From positions 7,965,659 through 8,029,658 of the forward strand of contig JACTAT010000014.1 of the NCBI GenBank assembly GCA_014526335.1: a stretch of 64,000 nucleotides of DNA, written 5' to 3'. Of this stretch, positions 22,701 to 33,261 are shown piece after piece (positions within the stretch are counted from its first letter, which is position 1; every line of letters starts with the position of its first letter). A program made the translations under genes and the position numbers. The notes beneath the pieces are model-generated. The model searched no databases. It worked only from the letters and a program-made list of their open reading frames with translations, and was not told where the DNA came from. The DNA is from Chrysaora quinquecirrha. Its lineage: Eukaryota; Cnidaria; Scyphozoa; Semaeostomeae; Pelagiidae.

Positions 22701-24998
22701 AGCAATTTTTTCTTTGATCTCCAACACTTGCATCGTTGTCCCAATAGAAACATTGTTCCACATGTATTTAAGTCCTTTGTACATATTCTTAATCATCTCA
22801 GCACCCAGCTTTGGCTTGACAAAGACATCCAAGAGATACGCGTACGGTGTTATTCGAATCCAGTTCAGAGGCACTTTCTTACTCAGTTTCTTGCTAAGTT
22901 TTTCAGGCAGCTCTTTAACTGTAATCTTCTTTAACGAAGCATTGATACTTGCATCAGAGAGGTATCTTGGGTATGGTATCATCCTGATTCTACTGCCAAT
23001 GTCCAACAAATTCTGACTGTCAAGTTCTTTTAGAGCAATGCTATTCTTGAAGGCAGGAATAACAATGGAAACTGCAGCATTTGTCTCCGCATTTGCAGAC
23101 ATGTTTAGTATTTCAGCCATGGAATAACGGGATAGACTTTTCACAGAAAGATTGAGGTAGCTCGCTATGCCGCCTATGGTAATGCCCTTTAGCAATGCTG
23201 GGTTTCTGATGAAATACATATTTTGCAGCTCGAAATCTCTTGATACGTTTATGCAACGCTGTAGTACTTCTGAAATTGAGTGGTTTGAGACAATACGAAC
23301 ACCACAAGCCATGGAAGACGATTTTAGCGGCGTCATTAAGGCGCTGTAAAGCATTGTCCACTTTGCAAAGAGAACAGAGCTTCTTGCTGATGCAATATCT
23401 TGTTCATAGCTACCAACTGACTGGGATTTTCCTTCTATTTTAGCCTTGGCATGTTTCAAACGAATACTGTCGATTCTCTTAACCTCGCTCTGACCAACGA
23501 ATTGCTGATAGTCACTATAAGAGAGTTCTTCAAGTGGGGACATTTTGTAGAAAGCCTCCGAAGTACTCTGCACGATTGGCTGAATAACTGCTTTAATCTT
23601 AGGATAGACGTCTGTCAGATATCTTTGCTTCTTCAACAAGGCGTCCGATGTTTTGAAGAAGCGAGCAATGGACTGTCCACCAACAGGCAACGCATTCAGA
23701 ACCTTAACTGTCTGCTTCTGGGTGTCCAGTTTTAGCGCCATGAACAGAAACTCCAGGAGAGGATAGGTGTAATTCTTGCCTGTGAGGGGTGGGTTGTTTT
23801 AATGCAGGCGTGGGAAACTTCCAACTGTGCAATGCTTGTTGAGTCCAACAGTCGGATCAGACTGTCTGATGGAGGCAATGGCAGTGCGTCGAGAAATCCG
23901 ATGGTTTTAAGTCGGTCAGGAGTAGTGCCAACTATCTGAAACCATGTTCTTCGTAGTAATTCTGGCAGTGAAGTATTTGTTTTGATGGCCACCTCTGGGA
24001 AAGTCATTTTCATGCGATCCAGTAGTCGTTGAACTTCGCTCTTTGGTCTTTGAGGAGATGGTGTAATTGACGTTACCAATGTCATATGAGTTGTCACAGA
24101 CGAGTTGGCTGAAATGAAGAAAATATTACCGCATTTAGAATGAATTATGAAGCGGTAGATCCAGTAAGTGCCACACCTTACGGCGAAAAGAAGGATGAAG
24201 AATGGTACGTCAGGATACCGTATTTATTCGATCAAGCGCCTGCCGCGCTTATCTAAAAATTTGCCTCAAAGAGAAGCAATTATTTGCAAATTTATGAATA
24301 AATTAACGAGTCAGCGAAAACCAAGTTTTGCAGCAACTGGCAAAAGGTGTCTCTTGACTCTTCCAATCAAAGAGCTTGCACATACACTATCAAAGAAGTG
24401 TCTGGGATACCCTGGGTTCCAGAGCCTCAAAGGGTTACAGGGAGTGGCAAAGGAGACACGAGAAAAATTTGGAGTAAAAACTCTTTGTCTGACAGAAATC
24501 TAAATATATAGACTTATTACATTATTCCCAGCACTCTTAAAACTGAAACTAATATCAAAACGAGAACTGGAGCGATCGTAGATCGAGCGTCCAGTAATGC
24601 AGCCAAACAGCGATAACAACGACTCGGGGAACAAGCCTACCAAATATACATGAAATTTACAAATCAGGCAAAGTGGGTCAAAGGTCCTGAAATCATGGCG
24701 CTACAAAATAAATTTTCACCTTGAAAAAGTACCTTAAAATGGAGCATCCCCATTATCCAACGTATTAGTGCCTCCCCCTGAGAGAGTCCGTACTAATACA
24801 ATAGAAATGAGTAGGCACGTCTCACACACATAAGAGGAGCAAGAGGAAGTGAAATTAAAAAATATGCCCCCAATTTTGAGACTTACTGGTAGTTATGTTA
24901 GTAGCTGCTAGGTTGCCATTTGTCGTATGGATTGAAATTAACCATAATATTGTTGCAACGAGAAGCATAATCTTCTTCATGTTTGCAATTTTTCTTTG
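19612..24998 (-). CDS. Receptor gene A: signal peptide, novel module, EGF, TM
   Basis: I read five minus exons with matching phases: 24887-24998, 22058-24108, 21105-21158, 19784-19846 and (weaker) 19612-19718. The first carries a signal peptide, MKKIMLLVATILWLISIHTT then NG. The second encodes an unrecognised module of about 600 residues rich in alternating hydrophobic helices and N-glycosylation sites, ending in a calcium-binding-type EGF (CPANAQCVDIIGSYYCRCKS). Next come a short polar linker, a TM segment (WWHIVLIVVGIIAALAG) and a short basic tail. The product should be a type I surface protein. It lacks the EGF-SEA exons of gene B. A one-base frame break lies near 23785-23800. I do not recognise the large module; no FAS1, LRR or Ig signature is visible. 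Confidence 0.72.
19784..19846 (-). CDS. Gene A transmembrane exon
   Basis: A 63-nt exon between TTAG and GTATTT encodes GFGKTWWHIVLIVVGIIAAL then AG. A 17-residue uninterrupted hydrophobic run follows a basic/aromatic border. Phase agrees with the exon before it. Confidence 0.7.
20549..20905. mobile_element. DNA element, ACGTGCCGCCC family, copy 1
   Basis: Inverted ends contain GGGTACTGGGGACGTGCCGC and the complement of GGGTGGCACGTCCC, next to G-runs. It lies in a gene A intron. The family also occurs at 28308-28703. Confidence 0.65.
21105..21158 (-). CDS. Gene A linker exon
   Basis: An 18-codon exon (VQVKDQGNDKGKSAGKSS) between TTTAG and GTTGGT, joining the EGF exon to the TM exon in phase 1 on both sides. 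Confidence 0.6.
21288..21530. mobile_element. Possible decayed DNA element in gene A intron
   Basis: Inverted ends GGTAGTTTTGAGGG and CTAAACTACCCTCAA bracket about 240 bp of GGGAAC-rich sequence. The ends are imperfect and no TSD is clear. Confidence 0.35.
22058..24108 (-). CDS. Gene A main exon: large module plus EGF
   Basis: Acceptor AG at 24110-24109, donor GT at 22057-22056. Reading starts TNSSVTTHMTL and ends in an EGF domain (CSSLPTSVC...CRCKSGYVGDGRNC). Against the B and C modules, conserved landmarks are TWFQIVGTTPD, SLIRLLDSTSIAQL, GKNYTYP, LTDVYPKI, a pair of cysteines 16 residues apart (18 in B and C) and TLVTFGNMISGISHADL. The exon is open in two frames with a single switch near 23785-23800, beside the runs GGGG and TTTT on the plus strand. 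Confidence 0.8.
24887..24998 (-). CDS. Gene A signal-peptide exon
   Basis: Begins after TTTTTTCAG; ATG at 24980-24978; donor GTAAGT at 24886. The 32 codons give a basic N-terminus, a hydrophobic core (IMLLVATILWLISI) and a polar end. The split Thr codon matches the main exon. Bases 24981-24998 are 5' UTR, so another non-coding exon lies upstream. Confidence 0.8.
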
Positions 24999-25009
24999 CT
25001 GAAAAAAGA

Positions 25010-25600
25010 AATTGTGTATTATCAATGTATGAATCTTGCATTGTAGCTAATTCCACAGTATTTCTGATCAATTAAAAATGTCTGCTGAACAGTATAACGT
25101 AAAACTTCGATTAAACGCCCGGATTGATTTTGAAGCTTCAAACTTCTACGGGGGCTGCGTTGGGGGGACATTAAAAAGAGTGAGGTGTTTATTTTCAAGT
25201 CAACGTTCTTGTATCAAGACTATCAATTACGAAAAGTCCTAAATTTGAATTTGATGAAGGTTAGTATAGAAAGGAAAGTAAAAACAAGAGAAAGAGAAAG
25301 CATGTTTTCAGCCTGGAGGACCTCCTTTAAGGTTTGCGTCTGCGCGCAGGCTAGTTTCTAACTTCTTCCATAAAAATCTTGATTTTAACCTTATTGAGCA
25401 ACTGAAAACGGCTAATGATGCAAAAAACACCTCATTTTAAGAAGGGCATTTATTAGAAGATGAGTTTAGAATAAGAGAGTGTTTACTACACAATTCAAGT
25501 TTCAAAGGGGCGTTTACTCGAAGCAGGCGTTTAGACGAAAGGGGAATTTAATTGAAGTAATATGGTATCGGTTATTTCAAAATGGATGCAATGAAGACTA
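25010..25600. other. No gene; decayed repeat upstream of gene A
   Basis: Imperfect inverted patches (ATTAAACGCCC near 25110, GGGGAATTTAATTG near 25540) suggest an old DNA element. Any 5' UTR exon of gene A would be here but was not resolved. Confidence 0.3.
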
Positions 25601-25779
25601 TCATGATAATAATAATGATTAAGAGGCAATGGCTAAATGATAATAGATGATGATGGCAGTGAAGATTTGATAATGCTGATTACCATTATCATTATGACGA
25701 TAATTGAGATTATTTTGGTTGCGATAAATAACTAGGATGAAGGTGTCATGATCACAATGATAATAATAATGATAATAAA

Positions 25780-26143
25780 TACCATTATGCTGGTGATGAT
25801 TTTGATGTTGATGATGATAATGATTATGACGACACGATGATGTTGATGATGATGATGATGATGATGATGAAGATTATGATGATGATGGTGATGGTGATGA
25901 TGTTGTTGATGAGGATGATGGTGACGGTGGTGAAAATGATGGTGATGATGATGATTATTATTATTATGATGATGATGATTATGATTATGATGTTAATGAT
26001 GATGACCATAATTATTATTATGATTATGATGATGACAATAATGATAATGCTGATGACGCTTAATAATGTCATGATGATGATGATAATGATTATGATAATA
26101 ATTATGAATATGATGATGATGATGGTGGTGACATGATGATGAT

Positions 26144-26191
<48 letters not shown>

Positions 26192-26415
26192 ATAATATTG
26201 ATCATGATGATGATGATCATAATTATTATTATGATTATGATGATGACGATAATGATGATGCTGATGACGCTTAATGATGTCATGATGATGACAATGATGA
26301 TTGTGATGATGATGATGGTGATGATGATAATTATGATTATGATGATGACGATGGTCATGACAGGTGGGTGATATGATAATGATGATGATGATGATGTGAT
26401 GGTGATGATTATGAT
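25780..26415 (+). repeat. (GAT)n microsatellite, about 630 bp
   Basis: Near-continuous GATGAT with AATGAT, TATGAT and GATGAC interruptions on the plus strand. Two imperfect higher-order copies of a roughly 230-bp block are visible (for example GATGACGCTTAATNATGTC at about 26053 and 26262). The poly-Met and poly-Ile open frames are artefacts. Confidence 0.95.
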
Positions 26416-26639
26416 AATTGAAAAACGGACTTTCTCATCCGTACGAGATGCGTTCCGCAAGGTTTGCAACACAGGCTGCGATGATTATAGTGATATTTGT
26501 ACTCACCAAAGTTACTAATGTTGTCCGAATTTCTTCTGCGAAGGCTGTGATGCTTAAAATTTATGTTCTTTACTTTCTCTATAATCCTTAAAAATAACAA
26601 AAGTGAATGATGAGAATAAGCTATGAATTTTAACAATAA

Positions 26640-27415
26640 ATTCTTATAAGACTTTAGTCAAACAAAGAAAAATTCTAGGAAAATTTTCAGACTCTTGATT
26701 TCGCCAGTCATCAACGCAGTTATTACTGATTTCAAGAAAATTTCCTAGAAAATATCATGAACTCTCGGAAGCTCTGAACTGTTCAGACTGTTCAAAAGGG
26801 CAAAAGGTAGAAATAAGGAAAACACCATGAAAACAGCTGGAATTTCGCGTCGCGTGTAAATGAAGGACAATTTCCTAGAAAATGACTAGAATTCTTAGAA
26901 TTTCGGACCTTCGAGAGTTCGCGTGTTGTAACGTTCGAGAGTTTGTATGTCGCAACGTTGGTATGTTACCCAATTTTTTATATAGGCTGAGGGCAGAAAA
27001 CTTTAATCTAGCGAAAATCTGACATTCAGAGAATTTACGCAAGTATGCAAATGTTGTACAGGTAAACTCAGGGAAAATTTATGTAAAGGAAAATTGTTTT
27101 AGCTAACCACGAAAATCTGATTTTCAACAACGCTTTAAAGCCCTGAAAAAGGGGTTTTCTTAGTCTGACAGAGTATTTGATTTTTAAGACTGGCTGTTCT
27201 GGTTCTTAAATTTTCGCCTGTTTTCAGGCTGAAATATTCATAATTTGTTTCTTAATTCCTGAGCCCTTATAGGGTACAATTTCTCACTAAACTGTACGGC
27301 GAGGCACCAAATTTGTTTCGATAGATAGGAACGTAACTCACTTGCTGACTTCTTTGCTATTAATTACGTTTGATTGTCTTGCTTTAGTTTTGATATTCAG
27401 CCCAATTTTCAATTA
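26640..27415. other. No gene seen
   Basis: Repeated AATTTCCTAGAAAAT / TTCTAGGAAAATTTTC motifs (26670, 26740, 26870) hint at an old element. No exon is supported. Confidence 0.35.
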
Positions 27416-27752
27416 CACTCTTTTTTCAAGAACCAGATAGCTTTTGCCGAGGCTCGATGTTCTTATTTTTTTAATAATTTGAGGCTCGAGTGTCCTTAAT
27501 GGTGTTCTTACTTCAACATTGATCTTTCTACAACTTCACATAACAAATTGCTTCTACGAACAATAAATGATAGTTTGGCACATTTTCTATATTTTTATGG
27601 CAATTGCATATATGTTAACATGAAATGAAAAGTCTAAAAACACATTTTCTTCTTTATTATTGTTCATCTGAGGCTTGACATATGACGTTGTTCTTATTTT
27701 TAGGCAAATCGACCCTCGATGCTCTTACAAAGTGTGTTCTTATAAAAAAGTG
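27416..27752. mobile_element. MITE family 7 (GTTCTTA + GAGGCTCGA type)
   Basis: Left end TA-CACTCTTTTTTCAAGAAC and right end GTGTTCTTATAAAAAAGTG. GAGGCTCGA/TGTTCTTA motifs lie near both ends. A left-end fragment of the same family at 56848-56910 adjoins the LINE. Confidence 0.75.
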
Positions 27753-28307
27753 TTCGCAATCAATATAAGCCCAGTCTTAGTTTGTTGTACAATTTCAGGC
27801 TCGTGTTTTTATAAAATTGTTCTTAAAAACAATGTAACACTTTGATATTTTATATAAATATGAACTTTATAGACTTACCAACAATAATCCTTCTTCTCTC
27901 TGAATCTCCACCAGTGTACCGAATAAAAACGCGTGTCTGCGAAGCTTTTATACTACGCAGTATTCCAAGAAAACAACATTATGCAAATTGGGGAAAAAAC
28001 CTTGAGAACAATAGGCTGGTTTCAGATTACACACAAATGCGACCAATAAGCTGACACTGAACACATGGAAGGATCTTATTGGTCAAGTCAGGGATTCCAT
28101 TTAATGATGTCATGATCTTATAAGTGAATGATGTAATGTGTTAAAGGTTCGGAAAACACTGGAAGGCCTAGAAGTTTCCATCAGCTGTAAGCTGTATCCC
28201 AAACTACTGTATCACATTATCTTTTGCAACACATGTAAACGCAAAGGAGTCTGTTACTCTCTGGACTCTGCGAGAAAGAGTAATTGTTAATCTATTAGCC
28301 CGTTGAG

Positions 28308-28703
28308 GGGGGGGGGGTACTTCATTGCTCAAATGACTAGACGTGCCGCCCAGTTTTTCCAAACCAACCCATGTCTACCCATAAATTCTGTTACTCGTGG
28401 TACCCATGTATAGAAAAAACAACAAAATTTTTTACCTATTTTGTACCAATATTTGAAATGTTTCAACCCAATTTAACGCCTGAGGAAACTCTAAATGCGT
28501 CGAAAAGTCACTTGCGCTGAAAACTAAAACGCACTTTTTATCAGGCTTTTCAAAGCAATGCATGTCTAAAATGTTGTATATATTTTACTACCCATGTGTA
28601 GAGATTCTTTACGAAAAATCAACCCATATGTAGGGAAATTGGCGCTGAAAAAGTTACCCATTTGGGCGGCACGTCTAGTATAACGAACAATGGAAGTACC
28701 CCC
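28308..28703. mobile_element. DNA element, ACGTGCCGCCC family, copy 2
   Basis: Ends GGGGGTACTTCATTG and CAATGGAAGTACCCCC are inverted, with CTAGACGTGCCGCCCA / TGGGCGGCACGTCTAG just inside. About 395 bp, non-coding. Confidence 0.85.
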
Positions 28704-28809
28704 GAGTCTATTAGGGGCTCCATAAAACCGTAGACTATCGTAAAACATAAGGAAACTAAAAAGCCAGAACTCCTTGAGCAAGTCGAACAAAGAAATCTAA
28801 ATGCCAATA

Positions 28810-29715
28810 CAGTAGTTATTCTCGATTATCCGGCCTACTCGGGACACGAGATTTTCAAAATGTGTGCGGATAATCCAACATTCCGGATAATCGAAAAATA
28901 TATAATCACAGCAAAAACCAGTTTACAAACTAACAAGATTACATTTTTAAGATTATTTTCCAAACAAAAAATTCTCCGCATTCTAGAGTATTTGAGGTTT
29001 TAGAGTGATTTTGTTCGGATAATCCAACATTCCGGATAATCGAAAAATATATAATCACCAGCAAAAACCAGTTTACAAACTAACAAGAGTAGCTTTTTAA
29101 GATTATTTTTCAAACAAAAAATTCTCCGCATTCTAGAGTATTTGAGGTTTTAGAGTGATTTTGTGATAATTTCTGCGTGAGATTTTGGTCTTCGAATGGT
29201 TTGTGCAAAGAAAAATAGAATATTCGCTAAATAATGTTTTCGTCGTTGAACATTTTTGACGGACCGGATAATCGAGGTCCGGATAAACGAGGGGTGGGAT
29301 AATCGAATACACACTTTTTTTTTATAAGAATACAGTCTATAAGAATATTCAGGCTCAAAATTGCTGAAATTTAAGAATTATTTAAGAATAATCTGAGGCT
29401 CAAGCTTGACGAGGATAATTTTTATTTCTCTGCGTTTTTTACACTGCACAATAAGTGTGATTGTCAGGCAACTGTATTTGTTTTGAAATGCATACATCCT
29501 GTCTGACTCTTTGATACAGTAACTCTTTTTATTAATAAAATAACAAATGACAAAGATTTGACTTATTTTCTCTTGATCTTCAGGCCAATTTACAACCTGG
29601 ATGATTAAGAATAATTTAAGAATATTTTCAGGCTCAAAATCGAATAAGCTTAAGAATAATCGAGGCTCGGCAAAAAATAAGGTATTCTTATAAAAAAAAA
29701 AGTGTGTAACTACTG
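28810..29715. mobile_element. Pogo/Tigger-like non-autonomous element
   Basis: The left end CAGTAGTTATTCTCGATTAT and right end ATCGAATA...ACTACTG are inverted and lie between TA dinucleotides (28808-28809 and 29716-29717). CAGT ends with CGATTATCCGG and TA TSDs are the pogo/Tigger pattern. The right terminal repeat is split by a family-3 MITE. A 149-bp internal block is tandemly duplicated (28867-29015 and 29016-29164). Confidence 0.85.
29310..29706. mobile_element. MITE family 3, nested in the pogo-like end
   Basis: Ends CACACTTTTTTTTTATAAGA and TTCTTATAAAAAAAAAAGTG plus TG, flanked by TA at 29308-29309 and 29707-29708. Removing it and one TA restores the pogo terminal repeat. Confidence 0.88.
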
Positions 29716-29716
29716 T

Positions 29717-30409
29717 AAAACTGTAGAATTCTGTGTTGTTAGGGACGGCTACGATGAATGGAAGACCATAAAATATCTATGAAGTATTTTAGAGACAGAA
29801 AAAGACATAAAAGAAGAAAGGGACTATCTGTTGATACCTTGAAATGCCAGCAAAATTTGCTTTCAAAGAATATTGAAAAAAGCGAATGGTAGACCTAAAC
29901 AAATGGAAGACCTAAACAAATATGGATCAGATAAAGTCTTGGCTAATAAAAAAAACAGTACATGAACTAACTGAGAGCGAATATGAGCGAAAGGGACGAA
30001 AAAGAACAGTGGTAAGGCTTACGCTTTGAATAAGACGGAAAAAGCCCATAAGAAGGAGAAGAGATAGGGGCTTTCTCTGCATATACTGACAGATGAAATT
30101 AAATAACACCATACGTGTGCCGAAGACACACCAAATATAGCAGGATCCAGGGCATGCTACCCCGGAAAACTTTTGAACATAATATCCGTAATGTTACCAG
30201 AATTGATCAAAATTGGGGGGGGGGATACTACAGTCACTCGCTTTGACCCGATCAAAGCAAGCAGGAGAATGTAATGTTTCACCAAGAAATCAACCAATTT
30301 AAGAAAAAATTGAGAAGTAATACACCGATTTTCATTTCTCAATCTTACTGCATAAAATTTCGTTTATGACTACAGGAATGGGTTTATCGTCAAGAAAACT
30401 GGTTTTATC
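29717..30409. other. No gene seen
   Basis: Purine-rich sequence without supported exons or recognisable repeats. Confidence 0.4.
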
Positions 30410-30485
30410 AATATACGTTTTAGTACGCTCCGTTTTGGGGTTAGGGTTGATACAATACAATTTGTTTTAGGGTTAGGGTTAATAC
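30410..30485 (+). repeat. Short interstitial TTAGGG-type repeats
   Basis: Two patches of GGTTAGGGTT separated by about 30 bases. They lie just downstream (minus sense) of the chimeric gene. Confidence 0.7.
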
Positions 30486-30576
30486 TATACTTTGATGACT
30501 GGCACCCCCGATGGTGCGATCTGGTTCTGGAGCTTTCTGAGTGTATTAATATCAATGCAGATGCAAAACATATATA

Positions 30577-31812
30577 TTAAGTATAGTAGATATCGTTACG
30601 TGTGTCGAGTTCCATTGGCGATCCCTTTGACTCCGCTTTTTGTTTCCTTTCCAAACTTTTGCCGTTTGCTTTTTCCTCTTCTTGCTGTTCCACTACATTA
30701 TCAACTTTCGCAGCTGCGGTAACCAGTTCCGTCTGCTTTGATGTGAATATCCTTTGCATTCTCTCCAAGTCGTGAGCTGAAAAAAGTAAGAAATATCAAA
30801 AGCATATAAAACAAAGCAAAAATTGATTCTCAAGTTTTCTTTGTGAGCTAGCCCTGGATTACTGGTGGGCGAGTTTTGCTCAGTGTCTAATTTCAAGTCC
30901 AATCGTAAATAGATGGTTGTTAACATTGTATTGTCTTTCACAGTGTTACGGGTTGGGATAAGCGTCAGGGATTGTGTTTAGGGTAAGGGCAAACGTCAGG
31001 GTGAGGGCTAGCGCCGGACTTGAGTTAGGTCGTGACTGTGAGGAACGTTGATAAGGATCCTCAAATAGGGTTTGGCGCAAAAAGAGAGAAGAAACGAAGA
31101 AAGGACAATTGCAATTTGCTTCCTTTTTCTCTTTTTGCGCCAAACCCTATTTGAGGCTCTGGAACCCAGGGTAGTCTAGCGGTACAGAGAGATAGTTGTT
31201 AGGTTAAGTGCAAGAGTTAGCGTTGGGGATGGGGATCAGGGTATGGGGCACATTTAGGGCTAGCGTTTTGTTCGTCACTGGGTGCCACTTTCACTTTTCT
31301 ATGATGCAAGGGCAAGGCCGTCGTCCGTCATAAGGCAGAGCGGGGCAAGGGGTAATATGATCGTACCGGGCTGTTAGGAGGTTTTAGGAGAAAGCATTAA
31401 GATAATTTCAATTTCCGCGCGTTTCTTGACAGCCCCGGCCCGGACTTCGGACCCCACCCTTTTAATGGTACTGCGGAGAGGTGTTTGCCAAAATACATTT
31501 TTCTACTATACCTAGCTGTGCATCGTCAAATCTTTGAGGCTCTACTTCATCATTATTGAGTTTCATCTCTCGCGGGCTTCCAACATCATTCTGGTGGGGT
31601 TCCCCATGATTGGAATCATACGCATCGACTTGATTTGATTTTGGTGATTGCTTGGATCTCTTCTCCACTCTCATCAACTCAGCACGCATTTCTTCCAACT
31701 GTTGCTGCTTAGCAGTAAGCTCCTGTTCGTTACGTTCTATTTGAAGACGCTGCCTTTCAGACATCCATTCAATCCGTTCTTCTAATGTCATTTGTGTCTT
31801 CAAGGTGTCTAT
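30577..31812 (-). CDS. Chimeric gene: ASPP-like coiled coil fused to receptor tail
   Basis: Two minus exons, 31512-31812 and 30577-30776, with AG/GT borders at the same places and phases as ASPP exons 5208-5505 and 3770-3978. The first reads IDTLKTQMTLEERIEWMSER and ends RFDDAQL; the second begins AHDLERMQRIFTSKQTELVT and AAAKVDN. After that it stops resembling ASPP and becomes the cytoplasmic tail of the B/D receptors (KANGKSLE...GSPMELDTRNDIYYT, stop at 30577). DNA beyond the stop also resembles the B and D 3' UTRs. No TM segment is present in what I can see, so the product would be cytosolic. It may be expressed or a pseudogene; upstream exons were not found. Confidence 0.75.
30940..31300 (+). 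repeat. Degenerate GTTAGGGT/GTTAGCGT tract with hairpin insert
   Basis: Loose TTAGGG-like units (TTTAGGGTAAGGGCAAACG, GGTTAAGTGCAAGAGTTAGC) in the intron of the chimeric gene. It is interrupted at 31059-31156 by two exact 29-nt inverted arms (CCTCAAATAGGGTTTGGCGC at the outer end) around a 40-base loop. Confidence 0.75.
31512..31812 (-). CDS. Chimeric gene, coiled-coil exon (ASPP paralogue)
   Basis: About 100 codons, open. Acceptor AACAG before 31812 and donor GTATAG after 31512. Q/E/K heptads (QRLQIERNEQELTAKQQQLE), then SPKSNQVDAYDSN; ASPP has SPKPAQNDAYASK at the same place. Confidence 0.8.
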
Positions 31813-31951
31813 CTGTTAGAGAAGTACGAAACTAATTAAGACACAAAAACCTCCGTTACTATTATAATTACACTAATTTGGAAAACCCATATGGGTTGGT
31901 TTTCGGCCCCATGATATAGGGTCCATGTCTACATTATAAGTGGGTGGGTTT

Positions 31952-33259
31952 GGCATACCGTAAAAACCAGACCCTAGGACGTGAGACCCCTGAGACCTTT
32001 AGGACCATTAAGTACTGACATCAAAAAGGACCGTTAACACCAGAGGGTATTCGCCTTCTAAGAACAATAGAAGATCGCAGTAGGCTGTCAGTCCGGGTTT
32101 TCTTAGTAATGGTTCTTCCGCTATTTGGCTGCTTGCCTTCTCGTGCGTCTCTCAGTCAATACTTTTTATTAATTAATCTTTGTTGTTTGAATATCTGTCG
32201 GCCCAAATAAAAACATTTCTTTTCAGTTTAATGCAATTTTAAGCATCGATAGATGCCTTAAAACTAGATTCTGGGTTCTTGAGATATTATCAAGGTGTGC
32301 AGCTGTCGTAGCCGCTTTTCATTCAAATCCACAAACTTACATATTGCATCGCGAGGCCAAACGAAGAATCACCCAACAAAGTCTTGTTTTGGTCTGGTTT
32401 GCTTTTGAGAAAATCCTGATTTTGAAACAAAAAATCTTGAAACAGTTTTTCGAAACTTGCTTTGTTCTTTTGTGAAAATTTAATAAATCTTGTCCAGTTC
32501 TGCATTGCAGCATCGCACCTCTACTTTACGTCGACAATTCACGATACCTATGTTTCGTATAAATTATCTTACGCATTTTAAGAAATCGAACAGAGGGGCG
32601 ATTCAGTCCTTGAAAATCTCGTACATCCTTGCTTGGAAAGCTATCGTTTTCACGGAAATCTTTGGAAGTCCTGTTGTCTTAGTAAAAATCTTTTTGAAAC
32701 GTGAAAATTTTCGACATGCGCTCTGGCTCTAATCATGCTGTAATGAATAGAAGTCAACAGCAAATCTCTTCTCTTAAAACTTATTTTGTTTTGGTCGCTA
32801 TAAAACATTGTTTTAGCCAAACAAGAAATCCCAAGAAATGGCTTCGCTGCAATAAAGGCAAATAAAGGGAAATTGATATAAATTGAGACCGAAACACCTG
32901 AAGGCAGACAGCCAAAACGAGCGCTAAAATAACAGACATCTATCGAAACTTAAAAAAATGCATTAACCTGAAAATAAATGTTTTTGTTGGGCCATAGCTC
33001 TAAGACAGTGAGGTATTCAATCAAACAACAAAAATCAATCATTAAAAATATTGACTACTGAGAGACACAAGAGAGGGCAGGCAGCCAACTAGCGGAAGTA
33101 CCACTACTAAGAAAACCCGGACTGACAGCCTACTGCGATCTTCTATTGTTCTTAGAAGGCGAATACCCTCTGGTGTTAACGGTCCTTTTGATGTCAGTAC
33201 ATAATGGTCCTAAAGGTCTCAGGGTCTCACGTCCTAGGGTCTGGTTTTTACGGTATGCC
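31952..33259. mobile_element. 1.3-kb element with about 220-bp inverted ends
   Basis: 31952-32180 and 33030-33259 are inverted copies beginning GGCATACCGTAAAAACCAGA, with only scattered differences. No transposase frame lies between them. The right end abuts a truncated gypsy pol frame. The interior near 32585-32720 matches the GGGGCAATTC/CTCGTACA repeat family also seen at 55.8 and 61.5 kb. Confidence 0.8.
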
Positions 33260-33261
33260 GC

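Noticed and set aside
22058..24108. Fasciclin (FAS1) domains
   Set aside because: First impression from the EGF/surface context, but the H1/H2 and TVFAPTDEAF-type motifs are absent.
25824..26472. Poly-Met and poly-Ile open frames
   Set aside because: Pure GAT/ATC microsatellite.
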